A stretch of DNA of 23,166 bases from Anaerolineaceae bacterium (GTDB lineage Bacteria > Chloroflexota > Anaerolineae > Anaerolineales > Anaerolineaceae), in the NCBI GenBank assembly GCA_021107195.1, contig JAIOTF010000224.1, positions 1 to 23,166 on the forward strand. Reading direction: 5' to 3'. This document shows positions 6,226 through 13,320 of the stretch, in pieces. Positions within the stretch are counted from its first letter, which is position 1. Every line of letters begins with the position of its first letter. A program made the translations under genes and the position numbers. The notes below the pieces were generated by a model. It made no database searches, was not told the origin of the DNA, and saw only the letters and a program-made list of their open reading frames with translations.

Positions 6226-7104
6226 ATGAAAAAAAGATTACATATCGGGGTATTGTATTCCAGAGTGCGCGTAGAAGAAAAATGGATCTTTGGCGCTCTC
6301 GAAAAACGCGGCGTGGATTATGAACGTTTGGATGACCGTAAAATCAAATTTGATCTGGATCGCCCGGAGGCCTGGTTGAAATTTGACGCCGTTTTAGAAC
6401 GCAGTATCAGTTACTCCAGGGGGTTGAACACCATGTATATTCTCAATGCTTGGGGAACCCCTACGATTAACACTGCGAAGGTAGCCGAAGCCTGCGGGAA
6501 TAAACTGATTACCAGCACCTCTCTGGCGCAGGCAGGTGTCCCTCAGCCCCGCAACATGATTGCATTCACACCTGAATCCGCTATCGAAGCTATTGAGCAA
6601 ATGGGATATCCAGTTGTCTTAAAGCCGGTGGTCGGGTCGTGGGGGCGGCTGCTGGCTAAGATCAACGACCGAGATGCAGCGGAGGCCCTCTTGGAACACA
6701 AAACGGTTCTGGGCTCCTATCAACACTCCATTTTCTATATCCAGGAGTTCATCAAAAAGCCAGGTCGTGATATCCGGGCAGTTGTAGTCGGTGACAAAGT
6801 AGTCACTGCGATCTATCGCAAATCCGAACATTGGATCACCAATACTGCCCGCGGCGGTGAAGGCGAGATATGCCTGATTACACCTGAAATCGAAGAGCTT
6901 TGTCTCAAAGCCACCCAGGCGGTCGGCGGCGGTGTGCTGGCAGTGGACTTGATCGAAGATGACCATCGCGGTTTGCTGGTCAATGAAATCAACCACACCA
7001 TGGAATTTCACACCTTGCAGCCGACAACGAATGTGAATATTGGCGAGTTGATCGTAGATTACAGCATCCAGCTTGCGCGCGAAAAAAAAGAAGCAGGCAG
7101 TTGA
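6226..7104 (+). CDS. lysX: LysW-glutamate/aminoadipate ligase (ATP-grasp, LysX/ArgX)
   Basis: This 292-residue ATP-grasp ligase of the RimK-like family attaches an amino acid through its alpha-amino group to the C-terminal glutamate of LysW, using ATP. Typical family blocks are the N-terminal LYSRVRVEEKW, the substrate region KPVVGSWGRLL, RDIRAVVVGD, the ITNTARGGEGE stretch, and the metal-binding ending VDLIEDD and NEINHTMEF. Context (argG, argH and the Arg leader) favours glutamate as substrate, making it an ArgX-type enzyme. Bifunctional use for lysine cannot be excluded. It follows lysW by 32 nt. Confidence 0.92.
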   Translation: MKKRLHIGVLYSRVRVEEKWIFGALEKRGVDYERLDDRKIKFDLDRPEAWLKFDAVLERSISYSRGLNTMYILNAWGTPTINTAKVAEACGNKLITSTSLAQAGVPQPRNMIAFTPESAIEAIEQMGYPVVLKPVVGSWGRLLAKINDRDAAEALLEHKTVLGSYQHSIFYIQEFIKKPGRDIRAVVVGDKVVTAIYRKSEHWITNTARGGEGEICLITPEIEELCLKATQAVGGGVLAVDLIEDDHRGLLVNEINHTMEFHTLQPTTNVNIGELIVDYSIQLAREKKEAGS

Positions 7105-7126
7105 CCAGCCCTGAAAAGGAGAAAAC

Positions 7127-8161
7127 ATGATCCGTGCAAGCATTGTAGGAGGGTCCGGTTACACCGGCGGCGAATTGTTACGCCTGCTTCTGGGGCATCC
7201 GGAGGTTGAAATTATGCAAGCCACTTCGCAAAAACACCTGGGAGAATACGTTTACCAGACTCACCCCAACCTGCGCAAACAAACCAGCCTGAAATTCAGC
7301 GCGCCAGATGATCTGGAACCTTGTGACGTTCTCTTTTTGGCCATGCCACATGGCAAAGCGCAGCACCATATCAATCAATACGCCGCCCTGGCCGAGGCAA
7401 TTATGGACCTGTCAGCAGATTTTCGTTTGCAGGACCCGGAAACCTACAAGAAATGGTACGGGGCTGCCCACGCCGCGCCACACTGGCTGGATAAGTTTGT
7501 ATATGGCCTGCCGGAGCTGCACAGGGATGAGATCAAACACACCAAATACATCAGTGGGGTAGGATGCAACGCCACCGCTTGCAACCTGGCCATGCTGCCG
7601 CTGGTCAAAGCAGGCCTGGTCAATCTTGGGCAGCCGGTGATTTTTGAGATCAAGGTTGGTTCTTCAGAAGGCGGCGCATCGGTAAACCCCGGCTCTCACC
7701 ATCCAGAACGCAGCGGCGTGGTACGCACGTTTTCATCCTTTGGACATCGCCATACAGCAGAAGTTATTCAGGAGTTGAACTTGCAAAAACCAGCCCTGAC
7801 CATAAGCTCGATTGATCTGGTGCGCGGGGCACTCGCTACGGCACACGTAATAATCGACACGCATATCACTAAAAAGGAACTATGGAAAGCCTACCGGGCA
7901 GTCGTTAATGAAAACCCCTGCCTGCGCCTGGTCAAGGAACGCCGCGGAGTATATCGTGTTCCAGAACCCAAGATTCTGGCAGGCTCCAATTACGCCGATC
8001 TTGGTTTTGAGTGGGATGCAGCCAATGGACATCTGGTCGCGATGTGCGCCATTGACAATCTGATGAAAGGCGCGTCCGGGTCAGCCGTGCAAAGCATGAA
8101 CCTGATGTGCGGATTTGATGAAATGATGGGTCTATCCTTCCCTGGTCTGCACCCAATCTAG
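7127..8161 (+). CDS. lysY: LysW-glutamyl/aminoadipyl phosphate reductase (LysY, ArgC-like)
   Basis: This 344-residue NADPH-dependent semialdehyde dehydrogenase reduces the LysW-bound acyl phosphate to the aldehyde. The N-terminal Rossmann motif is GGSGYTGGELLRLL (8-21). The active-site Cys147 is in SGVGCNATACNL. The GCNAT form, rather than the PGCYPT of ordinary ArgC, fits the LysY type, as does the neighbourhood. AAGGAG lies 6 nt before the ATG, and the gene follows lysX by 22 nt. Confidence 0.93.
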   Translation: MIRASIVGGSGYTGGELLRLLLGHPEVEIMQATSQKHLGEYVYQTHPNLRKQTSLKFSAPDDLEPCDVLFLAMPHGKAQHHINQYAALAEAIMDLSADFRLQDPETYKKWYGAAHAAPHWLDKFVYGLPELHRDEIKHTKYISGVGCNATACNLAMLPLVKAGLVNLGQPVIFEIKVGSSEGGASVNPGSHHPERSGVVRTFSSFGHRHTAEVIQELNLQKPALTISSIDLVRGALATAHVIIDTHITKKELWKAYRAVVNENPCLRLVKERRGVYRVPEPKILAGSNYADLGFEWDAANGHLVAMCAIDNLMKGASGSAVQSMNLMCGFDEMMGLSFPGLHPI

Positions 8162-8175
8162 AAAGGTCGTTCGTC

Positions 8176-9003
8176 ATGCACATTGATCCTCATACCATAT
8201 TGGTCGTCAAACTGGGCGGCACGGAAGGCGTGGACTTTTCGGCGATCTGCAAAGATGTTGCCGAACTGGTGAACGCTGGGCAGCCAGTAGTCCTGGTTCA
8301 CGGCGGTTCAGCTGAAGCCAATGCACTGGGAGACGCCATCGGTCACCCGGCCCAATTCCTGACCTCGCCTTCAGGCTTCACATCACGCCACACCGACCCA
8401 CAAACCCTGGAGGTGTTTACCATGGCGGTCAACGGCAAGGTCAATACCCTGCTGGTTTCTCAACTGCAAAGCATGGGCGTCAACGCCCTGGGGTTGAGCG
8501 GCCTGGATGGAAGGTTAATGACGGCCAGGCGCAAAGAAGCTGTGCGCTGTGTTAAAAACGGGAAACGTCTCGTCATCCGCAATGACCAGAGCGGCAAAAT
8601 CAAACAGGTTGACGCCGGATTGTTGAACTTGCTGCTGCAAGCGGGATACATACCAGTGGTGGCACCACTGGCATTGGGGGAAAACGGTGAGGCATTGAAT
8701 ACCGACGCCGACCGGGCCGCAGCCATGGTGGCAGTTGCCCTCCAGGTGGATACCCTGCTTCTGCTGACAGCAGTGCCAGGCCTGATGCGCAGCTTTCCTG
8801 ATGAAACAACGTTGATTCCCCACCTGCAGGCCGCCCAATTGGATGAAGCGATGCAATGCGCCGAAGGACGCATGAAAAAGAAGGTTTTAGGTGCACAAGA
8901 AGCGCTGCAAGGCGGTGTCAAACGGGTGATCATCGCAGATGGCCGCAGTCCACAGCCAATCACCCAGGCGCTGGCCGGTCAGGGCACCTGGATCCAGGAT
9001 TAA
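8176..9003 (+). CDS. lysZ: LysW-glutamate/aminoadipate kinase (LysZ, ArgB-like)
   Basis: This amino-acid kinase family protein of 275 residues phosphorylates the side-chain carboxyl of the LysW-bound substrate. It has the N-terminal VVKLGGTEG phosphate-binding block, LVHGGSAEANAL, LGLSGLDGRL, and the late block NTDADRAAAMVA that binds the nucleotide. Relative to N-acetylglutamate kinase it has the LysZ-type GLDGRL element. It follows lysY by 14 nt. Confidence 0.92.
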   Translation: MHIDPHTILVVKLGGTEGVDFSAICKDVAELVNAGQPVVLVHGGSAEANALGDAIGHPAQFLTSPSGFTSRHTDPQTLEVFTMAVNGKVNTLLVSQLQSMGVNALGLSGLDGRLMTARRKEAVRCVKNGKRLVIRNDQSGKIKQVDAGLLNLLLQAGYIPVVAPLALGENGEALNTDADRAAAMVAVALQVDTLLLLTAVPGLMRSFPDETTLIPHLQAAQLDEAMQCAEGRMKKKVLGAQEALQGGVKRVIIADGRSPQPITQALAGQGTWIQD

Positions 9004-9014
9004 TGGAGATCAAT

Positions 9015-10178
9015 ATGAACATGTCAGATACGATGAGCATTGAAGCAAAACACACCTCGGGGGTATACGCAAAACGCGAGTTGACCATTACTCACGGGAA
9101 GAGCGCTCTGCTGTATGATGATGAAGGCCGTGAATACATCGACTGTGTCGGCGGCCAAGGAGCGGCAAATCTGGGACACGCCCACCCAAAGATTGCCGAA
9201 GCCCTGTGCCAACAAAGTAAAAAACTAATCAGTTGTCCGGAAATGTTCTATAACCAGCAGCGCTCCGATTTCATGGCTCAACTTTGTGCCGCAGCACCAG
9301 ATGGATTAGAGCGTGTCTTTCTGGGCAATTCAGGTACGGAAGCTGTTGAAGCCGCCCTTAAGTTTGCCCGCTTTTCCACCAAAAAACGCGAAGTGATTGC
9401 CGCCATGCGCGGGTTTCACGGACGCAGTATGGGTGCCCTATCCGCTACCTGGAACAAACACTACCGCAAACCATTTGAACCGCTGGTGCCAGACTTTCGC
9501 CATGTACCTTACAACAAACCCGAAAAGCTGATAGAGACAGTGAGCGATCAGACTGCTGCCGTACTTCTGGAAGTGGTACAGGGTGAAGGAGGAGTGCATC
9601 CCGGCAGCCGCGAATTTCTACAAACCGCACAGGAGCTTTGCCAGCAGCACGGTGCAATGTTGATCATCGATGAAGTCCAAACCGGTTTTGGCCGCACCGG
9701 AAAACTGTTCGCTTCTGACCACCACAAATTACAACCGGATCTGCTCTGTCTGGGAAAATCCATTGCCGGGGGTATTCCCATGGGGGCAGTACTCTTTGGA
9801 GAAAAAGTAGGGAAACTTTCACCAGGCATCCACGGTTCGACCTTTGGAGGCAACCCGCTGGCCTGTGCCGCCGGATTAGCCGCCTTGCATGTGCAGCTCC
9901 AGGAAAAACTACCGGAACGGGCGGCCGTGTTGGGCACATATACGTTGAAAAAATTGCAACAGATCGAATCTCCTCTGATCCGCGAAGCACGCGGGCTGGG
10001 ACTGATGATCGGGATTGAATTGAAGCAGAAGGCAGCCCCTTACCTAAAGGCATTAACCGATCGCGGCGTTCTGGCCCTCCCCGCCGGGATGAACGTGATC
10101 CGTTTGCTGCCGCCGCTGGTCATTTCACAACAGCAGCTCGACCAAGTCATCACTGCCCTGCAAGAGGTATTAAGTTGA
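9015..10178 (+). CDS. lysJ: LysW-ornithine/lysine aminotransferase (LysJ, ArgD-like)
   Basis: This class III PLP aminotransferase of 387 residues transfers the amino group from glutamate to the LysW-bound semialdehyde. Seen are GNSGTEAVEAALK (104-116), GFHGRSMGALSAT (133-145), IIDEVQTGFGRTG (217-229) and the PLP lysine K248 in CLGKSIAGGIPMG. The start at 9015 is supported by GGAG (9005-9008), 6 nt upstream. The same frame is open farther upstream inside lysZ, but that extension is not gene-like. The stop overlaps the TTG start of lysK. Confidence 0.94.
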   Translation: MNMSDTMSIEAKHTSGVYAKRELTITHGKSALLYDDEGREYIDCVGGQGAANLGHAHPKIAEALCQQSKKLISCPEMFYNQQRSDFMAQLCAAAPDGLERVFLGNSGTEAVEAALKFARFSTKKREVIAAMRGFHGRSMGALSATWNKHYRKPFEPLVPDFRHVPYNKPEKLIETVSDQTAAVLLEVVQGEGGVHPGSREFLQTAQELCQQHGAMLIIDEVQTGFGRTGKLFASDHHKLQPDLLCLGKSIAGGIPMGAVLFGEKVGKLSPGIHGSTFGGNPLACAAGLAALHVQLQEKLPERAAVLGTYTLKKLQQIESPLIREARGLGLMIGIELKQKAAPYLKALTDRGVLALPAGMNVIRLLPPLVISQQQLDQVITALQEVLS

Positions 10179-11230
10179 TAAAAATGAAAAACATATCCGA
10201 AACCCTGCTCGGTCTGGTCTCCAATTACAGCCCATCCGGGCAAGAAAAGCCAGCGGTGCAATTCCTGCTTCAGCGCATGCAAGCCCTGGGCTTTGAGCGC
10301 ACCTTCCAGGATAAAGTCGGGAACGCCGTAGGAATCATCGGGCAGGGACCACACCAGCTCATGCTGCTGGGACATATCGATACCGTGCCGGGAGAAATCC
10401 CCATCCGCATCGAAAACGGTGTGCTGTATGCCCGGGGAAGCGTGGACGCCAAGGGCCCACTGGCCGCGTTTGTGGATGCAGTCGCCGCCGTAGGCGTACG
10501 GCTCGGCTGGCAAATGATCGTAATCGGAGCAGTTGGCGAAGAAACTGATTCGCGCGGCGCGCGCTACATTGTCGACCAATACCGGCCGGACATGGTCATT
10601 ATTGGTGAGCCCAGCGCATGGGAACGGATCACGCTGGGCTACAAAGGCTGCGCTCACGTCAAAATCACCGCCCGGCGCAGTTCGCACCATTCAGCCAGTG
10701 GCCAGCAAACTGCTTGTGAAGCAGCCGCACAGATATGGCAGGACGTGCAAGCCTGGACAGGGGAGTACAACGAGAAGTACAACCGGCGTTTTGAACAAGC
10801 CCAGACCAGCTTGCTGAAATGGTCATCCGGGACAAACGGCTTCGAGAACCGGGCTACACTGGAAATCGAAGCGCGCCTGCCGCTGGCATTGAATCCGGTT
10901 GATTGGTTCTTAGTAATGAAAGAACTGGCTGGAACAGAAGAAGTCCAAACGATGGGCTTTCCAATTCAGGCATATCGCAGTGAGAAGAACTCCCCGCTGG
11001 TGCGGTCCTTCCTGAAAGCCATCCGGGGCGCGGGCGGTAAGCCCGATTTTGTTGTCAAGACCGGCACCGCCGATATGAATATCGTCGCCCCAGTCTGGCA
11101 GTGTCCAGCTGTGGCGTACGGCCCGGGGGATTCAAGTTTGGATCACACCCCACAGGAACATTTATCCCTGGAAGAATATGAAAATGCGGTCACGGTACTC
11201 AAAAAGATGCTAAAAAATATTACTGATTGA
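10175..11230 (+). CDS. lysK: LysW-ornithine/lysine hydrolase (LysK, M20 family)
   Basis: This zinc deacylase of 351 residues releases ornithine (or lysine) from LysW. The M20 peptidase pattern is clear: LLGHIDTVPG with a metal histidine and aspartate, GSVDAKGPLAAF, GAVGEETDSRG with the catalytic glutamate pair, and GEPSAW. The TTG at 10175 is taken as start because AAGAGG lies 7 nt before it and it overlaps the lysJ stop by 4 nt. ATG at 10184 is the alternative, with a 16-nt gap to the SD. It is the last gene of the operon. Confidence 0.93.
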   Translation: MIKMKNISETLLGLVSNYSPSGQEKPAVQFLLQRMQALGFERTFQDKVGNAVGIIGQGPHQLMLLGHIDTVPGEIPIRIENGVLYARGSVDAKGPLAAFVDAVAAVGVRLGWQMIVIGAVGEETDSRGARYIVDQYRPDMVIIGEPSAWERITLGYKGCAHVKITARRSSHHSASGQQTACEAAAQIWQDVQAWTGEYNEKYNRRFEQAQTSLLKWSSGTNGFENRATLEIEARLPLALNPVDWFLVMKELAGTEEVQTMGFPIQAYRSEKNSPLVRSFLKAIRGAGGKPDFVVKTGTADMNIVAPVWQCPAVAYGPGDSSLDHTPQEHLSLEEYENAVTVLKKMLKNITD

Positions 11231-11231
11231 C

Positions 11232-11265
11232 GCTGGCTAGGGTTTTCCAGCAGTCTTTATTTATT
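11232..11265 (+). terminator. Possible terminator after lysK
   Basis: GCTGG (11232-11236) and CCAGC (11247-11251) form a 5-bp stem with a 10-nt loop, followed by a T-rich but interrupted stretch. The structure is weak. The position just after the lysK stop is the main support. Confidence 0.3.
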
Positions 11266-11410
11266 CACCAATCAAATGATTGACTTTCAATTCATCCCAA
11301 TCACTGTTTCAATTTCAACCAGCAAATTTCCTTTTCCCCTTTACACTCATTGGTTCTGTTTCAGACATCGTTAACCCCAACAGCATTTTATGTGACCTAA
11401 CACAGTCGCC

Positions 11411-11439
11411 TTGACGAGAATAAAATAGCGTGCTAATAT
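11411..11439 (+). promoter_or_regulatory. Promoter of the feo operon
   Basis: TTGACG (11411-11416), a 17-bp spacer and TAATAT (11434-11439), with TG at 11431-11432, form an extended -10 promoter. It is about 45 nt before the DtxR-FeoA start codon. The layout closely matches the arginine-operon promoter. Confidence 0.72.
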
Positions 11440-11452
11440 TAGGCTGACCTAA
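11439..11452. promoter_or_regulatory. DtxR/IdeR-type iron box
   Basis: TTAGGCTGACCTAA is an inverted repeat, TTAGG/CCTAA, resembling the DtxR/IdeR operator. It overlaps the end of the -10 and the transcription start, where a bound repressor would block initiation. The next gene encodes a DtxR-type protein with intact metal ligands, so iron-dependent autoregulation of the feo operon is likely. Confidence 0.68.
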
Positions 11453-11485
11453 AAATATTACACGAGATATTAAGGTGGGCTTAAA

Positions 11486-12508
11486 ATGGGTGGTTCTAAT
11501 TTTTCAGTAATAAGTGAAAGTGTGCAGATGTATCTGGTGACGATCATTCGTCTTCGGGTTGGCAATCAACCGGTTCCGCTTTCACTGCTGGCGGATTCAC
11601 TTTCAATTTCGCCGGTGTCGGTTAATGAAATGTGCCGCAAGCTTCAGGATCAGGGATTGGTGGTCTATCGTCCCTATAAAGGAGCATCGCTCACGGAAAA
11701 GGGAGAACAACAGGCTTGTTTTATTCTGCGCCGCCACCGCTTGTGGGAGGTTTTTCTGGTCGATAAGTTGGACTATTCATATGAAGAAGCCCACGAGATC
11801 GCATGCATATTGGAACATGCCACTCCCAACCATCTCGCAGACCGCCTTGACGGTTTTCTTGAGTATCCAGCAGTTAATTTTGTTGGCGAGCTTATTCCTA
11901 GAAGCGATGGACAACCGCCAACCCGGCCAGCAATTTCATTGGCGGCACTTTCCCCCGGTCAGCAGGGGCGCGTGATCCGCTGCGAGCTTGAGGGTGCGCC
12001 ACAATCCTTTTTGGCCGAGCATGGTATCAGTCCGGGAGTTTGGGTGCAGGTCGTTGCAATGGCGGGTGAAGGTGTTTTGATCCAGGCAGGGAAAATACAT
12101 GTTTCACTGGTACAGAGCCTGGCTGAGGCAATACAGGTTGAGCCAGGTTCGTCCATTGATAAACCGGATGAGATTTTGCCTGTTGAGCAATCTTTTGAAA
12201 ATGAAACAAATCCAATCAAAGTTCAAGAAATTAAAGAGGTGATAAAGATGCGGGATAATGAACAGGCTGCGGTTCAACATGTGCCATTGAATAAGCTGAA
12301 CGTTGGTCAGCGTGGCATTGTGGTGAGTGTGGGCAGTAAGGGGCCAGTGAAGCGGCGCATGATGGATATGGGGTTGGTGCCGGGCAGCGAAGTGAGTGTC
12401 CTCCGTGTAGCCCCGTTGGGTGACCCCATTGAATTCAGGGTCAAAGGATACAGCCTTTCGCTGCGTAAGTCAGAAGCCAAGGATATCATCGTTGAAGTGG
12501 TGAGATAA
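11486..12508 (+). CDS. DtxR-family iron regulator fused to FeoA
   Basis: This 340-residue protein has an N-terminal winged helix (about 10-75), a DtxR dimerisation and metal domain (about 76-130), an SH3-like domain (about 150-215), an acidic linker (about 220-250), and a complete FeoA domain (about 262-340). All DtxR metal ligands appear conserved: M15, H84, E88, H103, C107, E110 and H111, in blocks RHRLWE and AHEIACILEH. The Cys107 and Met15 pattern points to iron rather than manganese. An AAGGTGG SD precedes the ATG. It is the first gene of the feo operon and lies just after an iron box. The extra FeoA domain and an internal start at 12248 are unusual. Confidence 0.88.
   Translation: MGGSNFSVISESVQMYLVTIIRLRVGNQPVPLSLLADSLSISPVSVNEMCRKLQDQGLVVYRPYKGASLTEKGEQQACFILRRHRLWEVFLVDKLDYSYEEAHEIACILEHATPNHLADRLDGFLEYPAVNFVGELIPRSDGQPPTRPAISLAALSPGQQGRVIRCELEGAPQSFLAEHGISPGVWVQVVAMAGEGVLIQAGKIHVSLVQSLAEAIQVEPGSSIDKPDEILPVEQSFENETNPIKVQEIKEVIKMRDNEQAAVQHVPLNKLNVGQRGIVVSVGSKGPVKRRMMDMGLVPGSEVSVLRVAPLGDPIEFRVKGYSLSLRKSEAKDIIVEVVR
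12236..12508 (+). other. feoA: Internal SD and in-frame start for a free FeoA (86 aa)
   Basis: Inside the fusion gene, AGAGGTGA (12235-12242) is close to the ideal SD, with its GAGG core 8 nt before an in-frame ATG at 12248 (Met255). Initiation there would give a complete FeoA of 86 residues without the DtxR part. The coding frame upstream stays open, so both products are possible from one gene. Confidence 0.5.
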
Positions 12509-12518
12509 GAGGAGCGAG

Positions 12519-12743
12519 ATGATGCCTTTGGCAATGGTTTCTCCTGGTCAAGAAGTGCGCCTGATTGCTATCCAGAGTGGTCAGCGAATGCGTAAACGTC
12601 TGGCTGATCTTGGTCTTAATCTGGGGATGACAGTCCGTGTCCTCCAGCATGATGGCCAAGGCCCAATTATTTTAGCGGTCAAAGATTCACGGCTGGCTTT
12701 GGGACGCGGTGTGGCGCATAAGATCCTAGTGGAACCGTGCTGA
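12519..12743 (+). CDS. feoA: FeoA (second copy)
   Basis: This 74-residue SH3-like FeoA protein contains RMRKRLADLGLNLGMTVRVLQ and a C-terminal RLALGRGVAHKILVEP strand set, as in FeoA partners of FeoB. FeoA is thought to bind the cytoplasmic side of FeoB and help ferrous-iron uptake. The start is ATG at 12519 or the adjacent ATG at 12522. GAGG lies about 6-9 nt upstream. It follows the fusion gene after 10 nt. Confidence 0.92.
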   Translation: MMPLAMVSPGQEVRLIAIQSGQRMRKRLADLGLNLGMTVRVLQHDGQGPIILAVKDSRLALGRGVAHKILVEPC

Positions 12744-12790
12744 AGCAAAGCAGCGATTCCCCAAAATGAATTTATCAAGGAGTTAATTAA

Positions 12791-13291
12791 ATGGCAAAAC
12801 AACATACGATTGCTTTGGCCGGCAATCCCAACACCGGCAAAAGCACAATTTTTAATGCTTTGACTGGTTCCCGGCAGCACGTAGGGAATTGGCCAGGTAA
12901 AACAGTTGAAAAGAAAGAAGGCAGCTGGCGGTATGAAGGCACAGAGTTTGAGGTTGTCGATTTGCCCGGCACATATAGCCTGACAGCGTATTCCCTGGAA
13001 GAGGTCATCGCCCGCGATTATGTGATCAACGAGCAACCGGACCTGGTTGTAACCGTGGTGGATGCTGCTAATCTGGAACGCAATTTGTATTTAGCGTTAC
13101 AGATTTTGGAAATGGGTGTTAAAGTGGTCGTTGCTTTGAATATGAGTGATGTTGCCGAATCGCGCGGTTTTAAGATCGATGTGCCCCGCCTGTCACAGGC
13201 ACTGAGTGTACCGGTTATTCCGACAGTAGCCAGTAAGGGGGTAGGTTTGGACGGACTTAAAAAAGCTATCGCTGAGACAGTGGCGGCTTAG
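12791..13291 (+). CDS. feoB: FeoB N-terminal G-domain protein (split FeoB)
   Basis: This 166-residue GTPase has G1 GNPNTGKST (11-19), G3 DLPG (57-60), G4 NMSD (117-120) and a G5-like VASKGVG stretch. It equals only the G-domain of normal FeoB and has its own stop codon. An AAGGAG SD lies about 6 nt before its ATG. The membrane part is the next gene. Together they add up to 744 residues, close to a usual full-length FeoB. The two proteins presumably form the ferrous-iron transporter together at the membrane. Confidence 0.93.
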   Translation: MAKQHTIALAGNPNTGKSTIFNALTGSRQHVGNWPGKTVEKKEGSWRYEGTEFEVVDLPGTYSLTAYSLEEVIARDYVINEQPDLVVTVVDAANLERNLYLALQILEMGVKVVVALNMSDVAESRGFKIDVPRLSQALSVPVIPTVASKGVGLDGLKKAIAETVAA

Positions 13292-13320
13292 TTAGTACAC
13301 AAATCAAGGAGAACACAAAA

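Noticed and set aside
8460..8963. 167-codon open frame on the minus strand inside lysZ
   Set aside because: It is antisense to a gene with clear family motifs and has no recognisable domain; it is a codon-bias shadow.
13292..13320. FeoB split as a sequencing frameshift
   Set aside because: The gap holds an AAGGAG SD and an ATG, the G-domain ends with a complete G5 region, and no one- or two-base change joins the frames smoothly.
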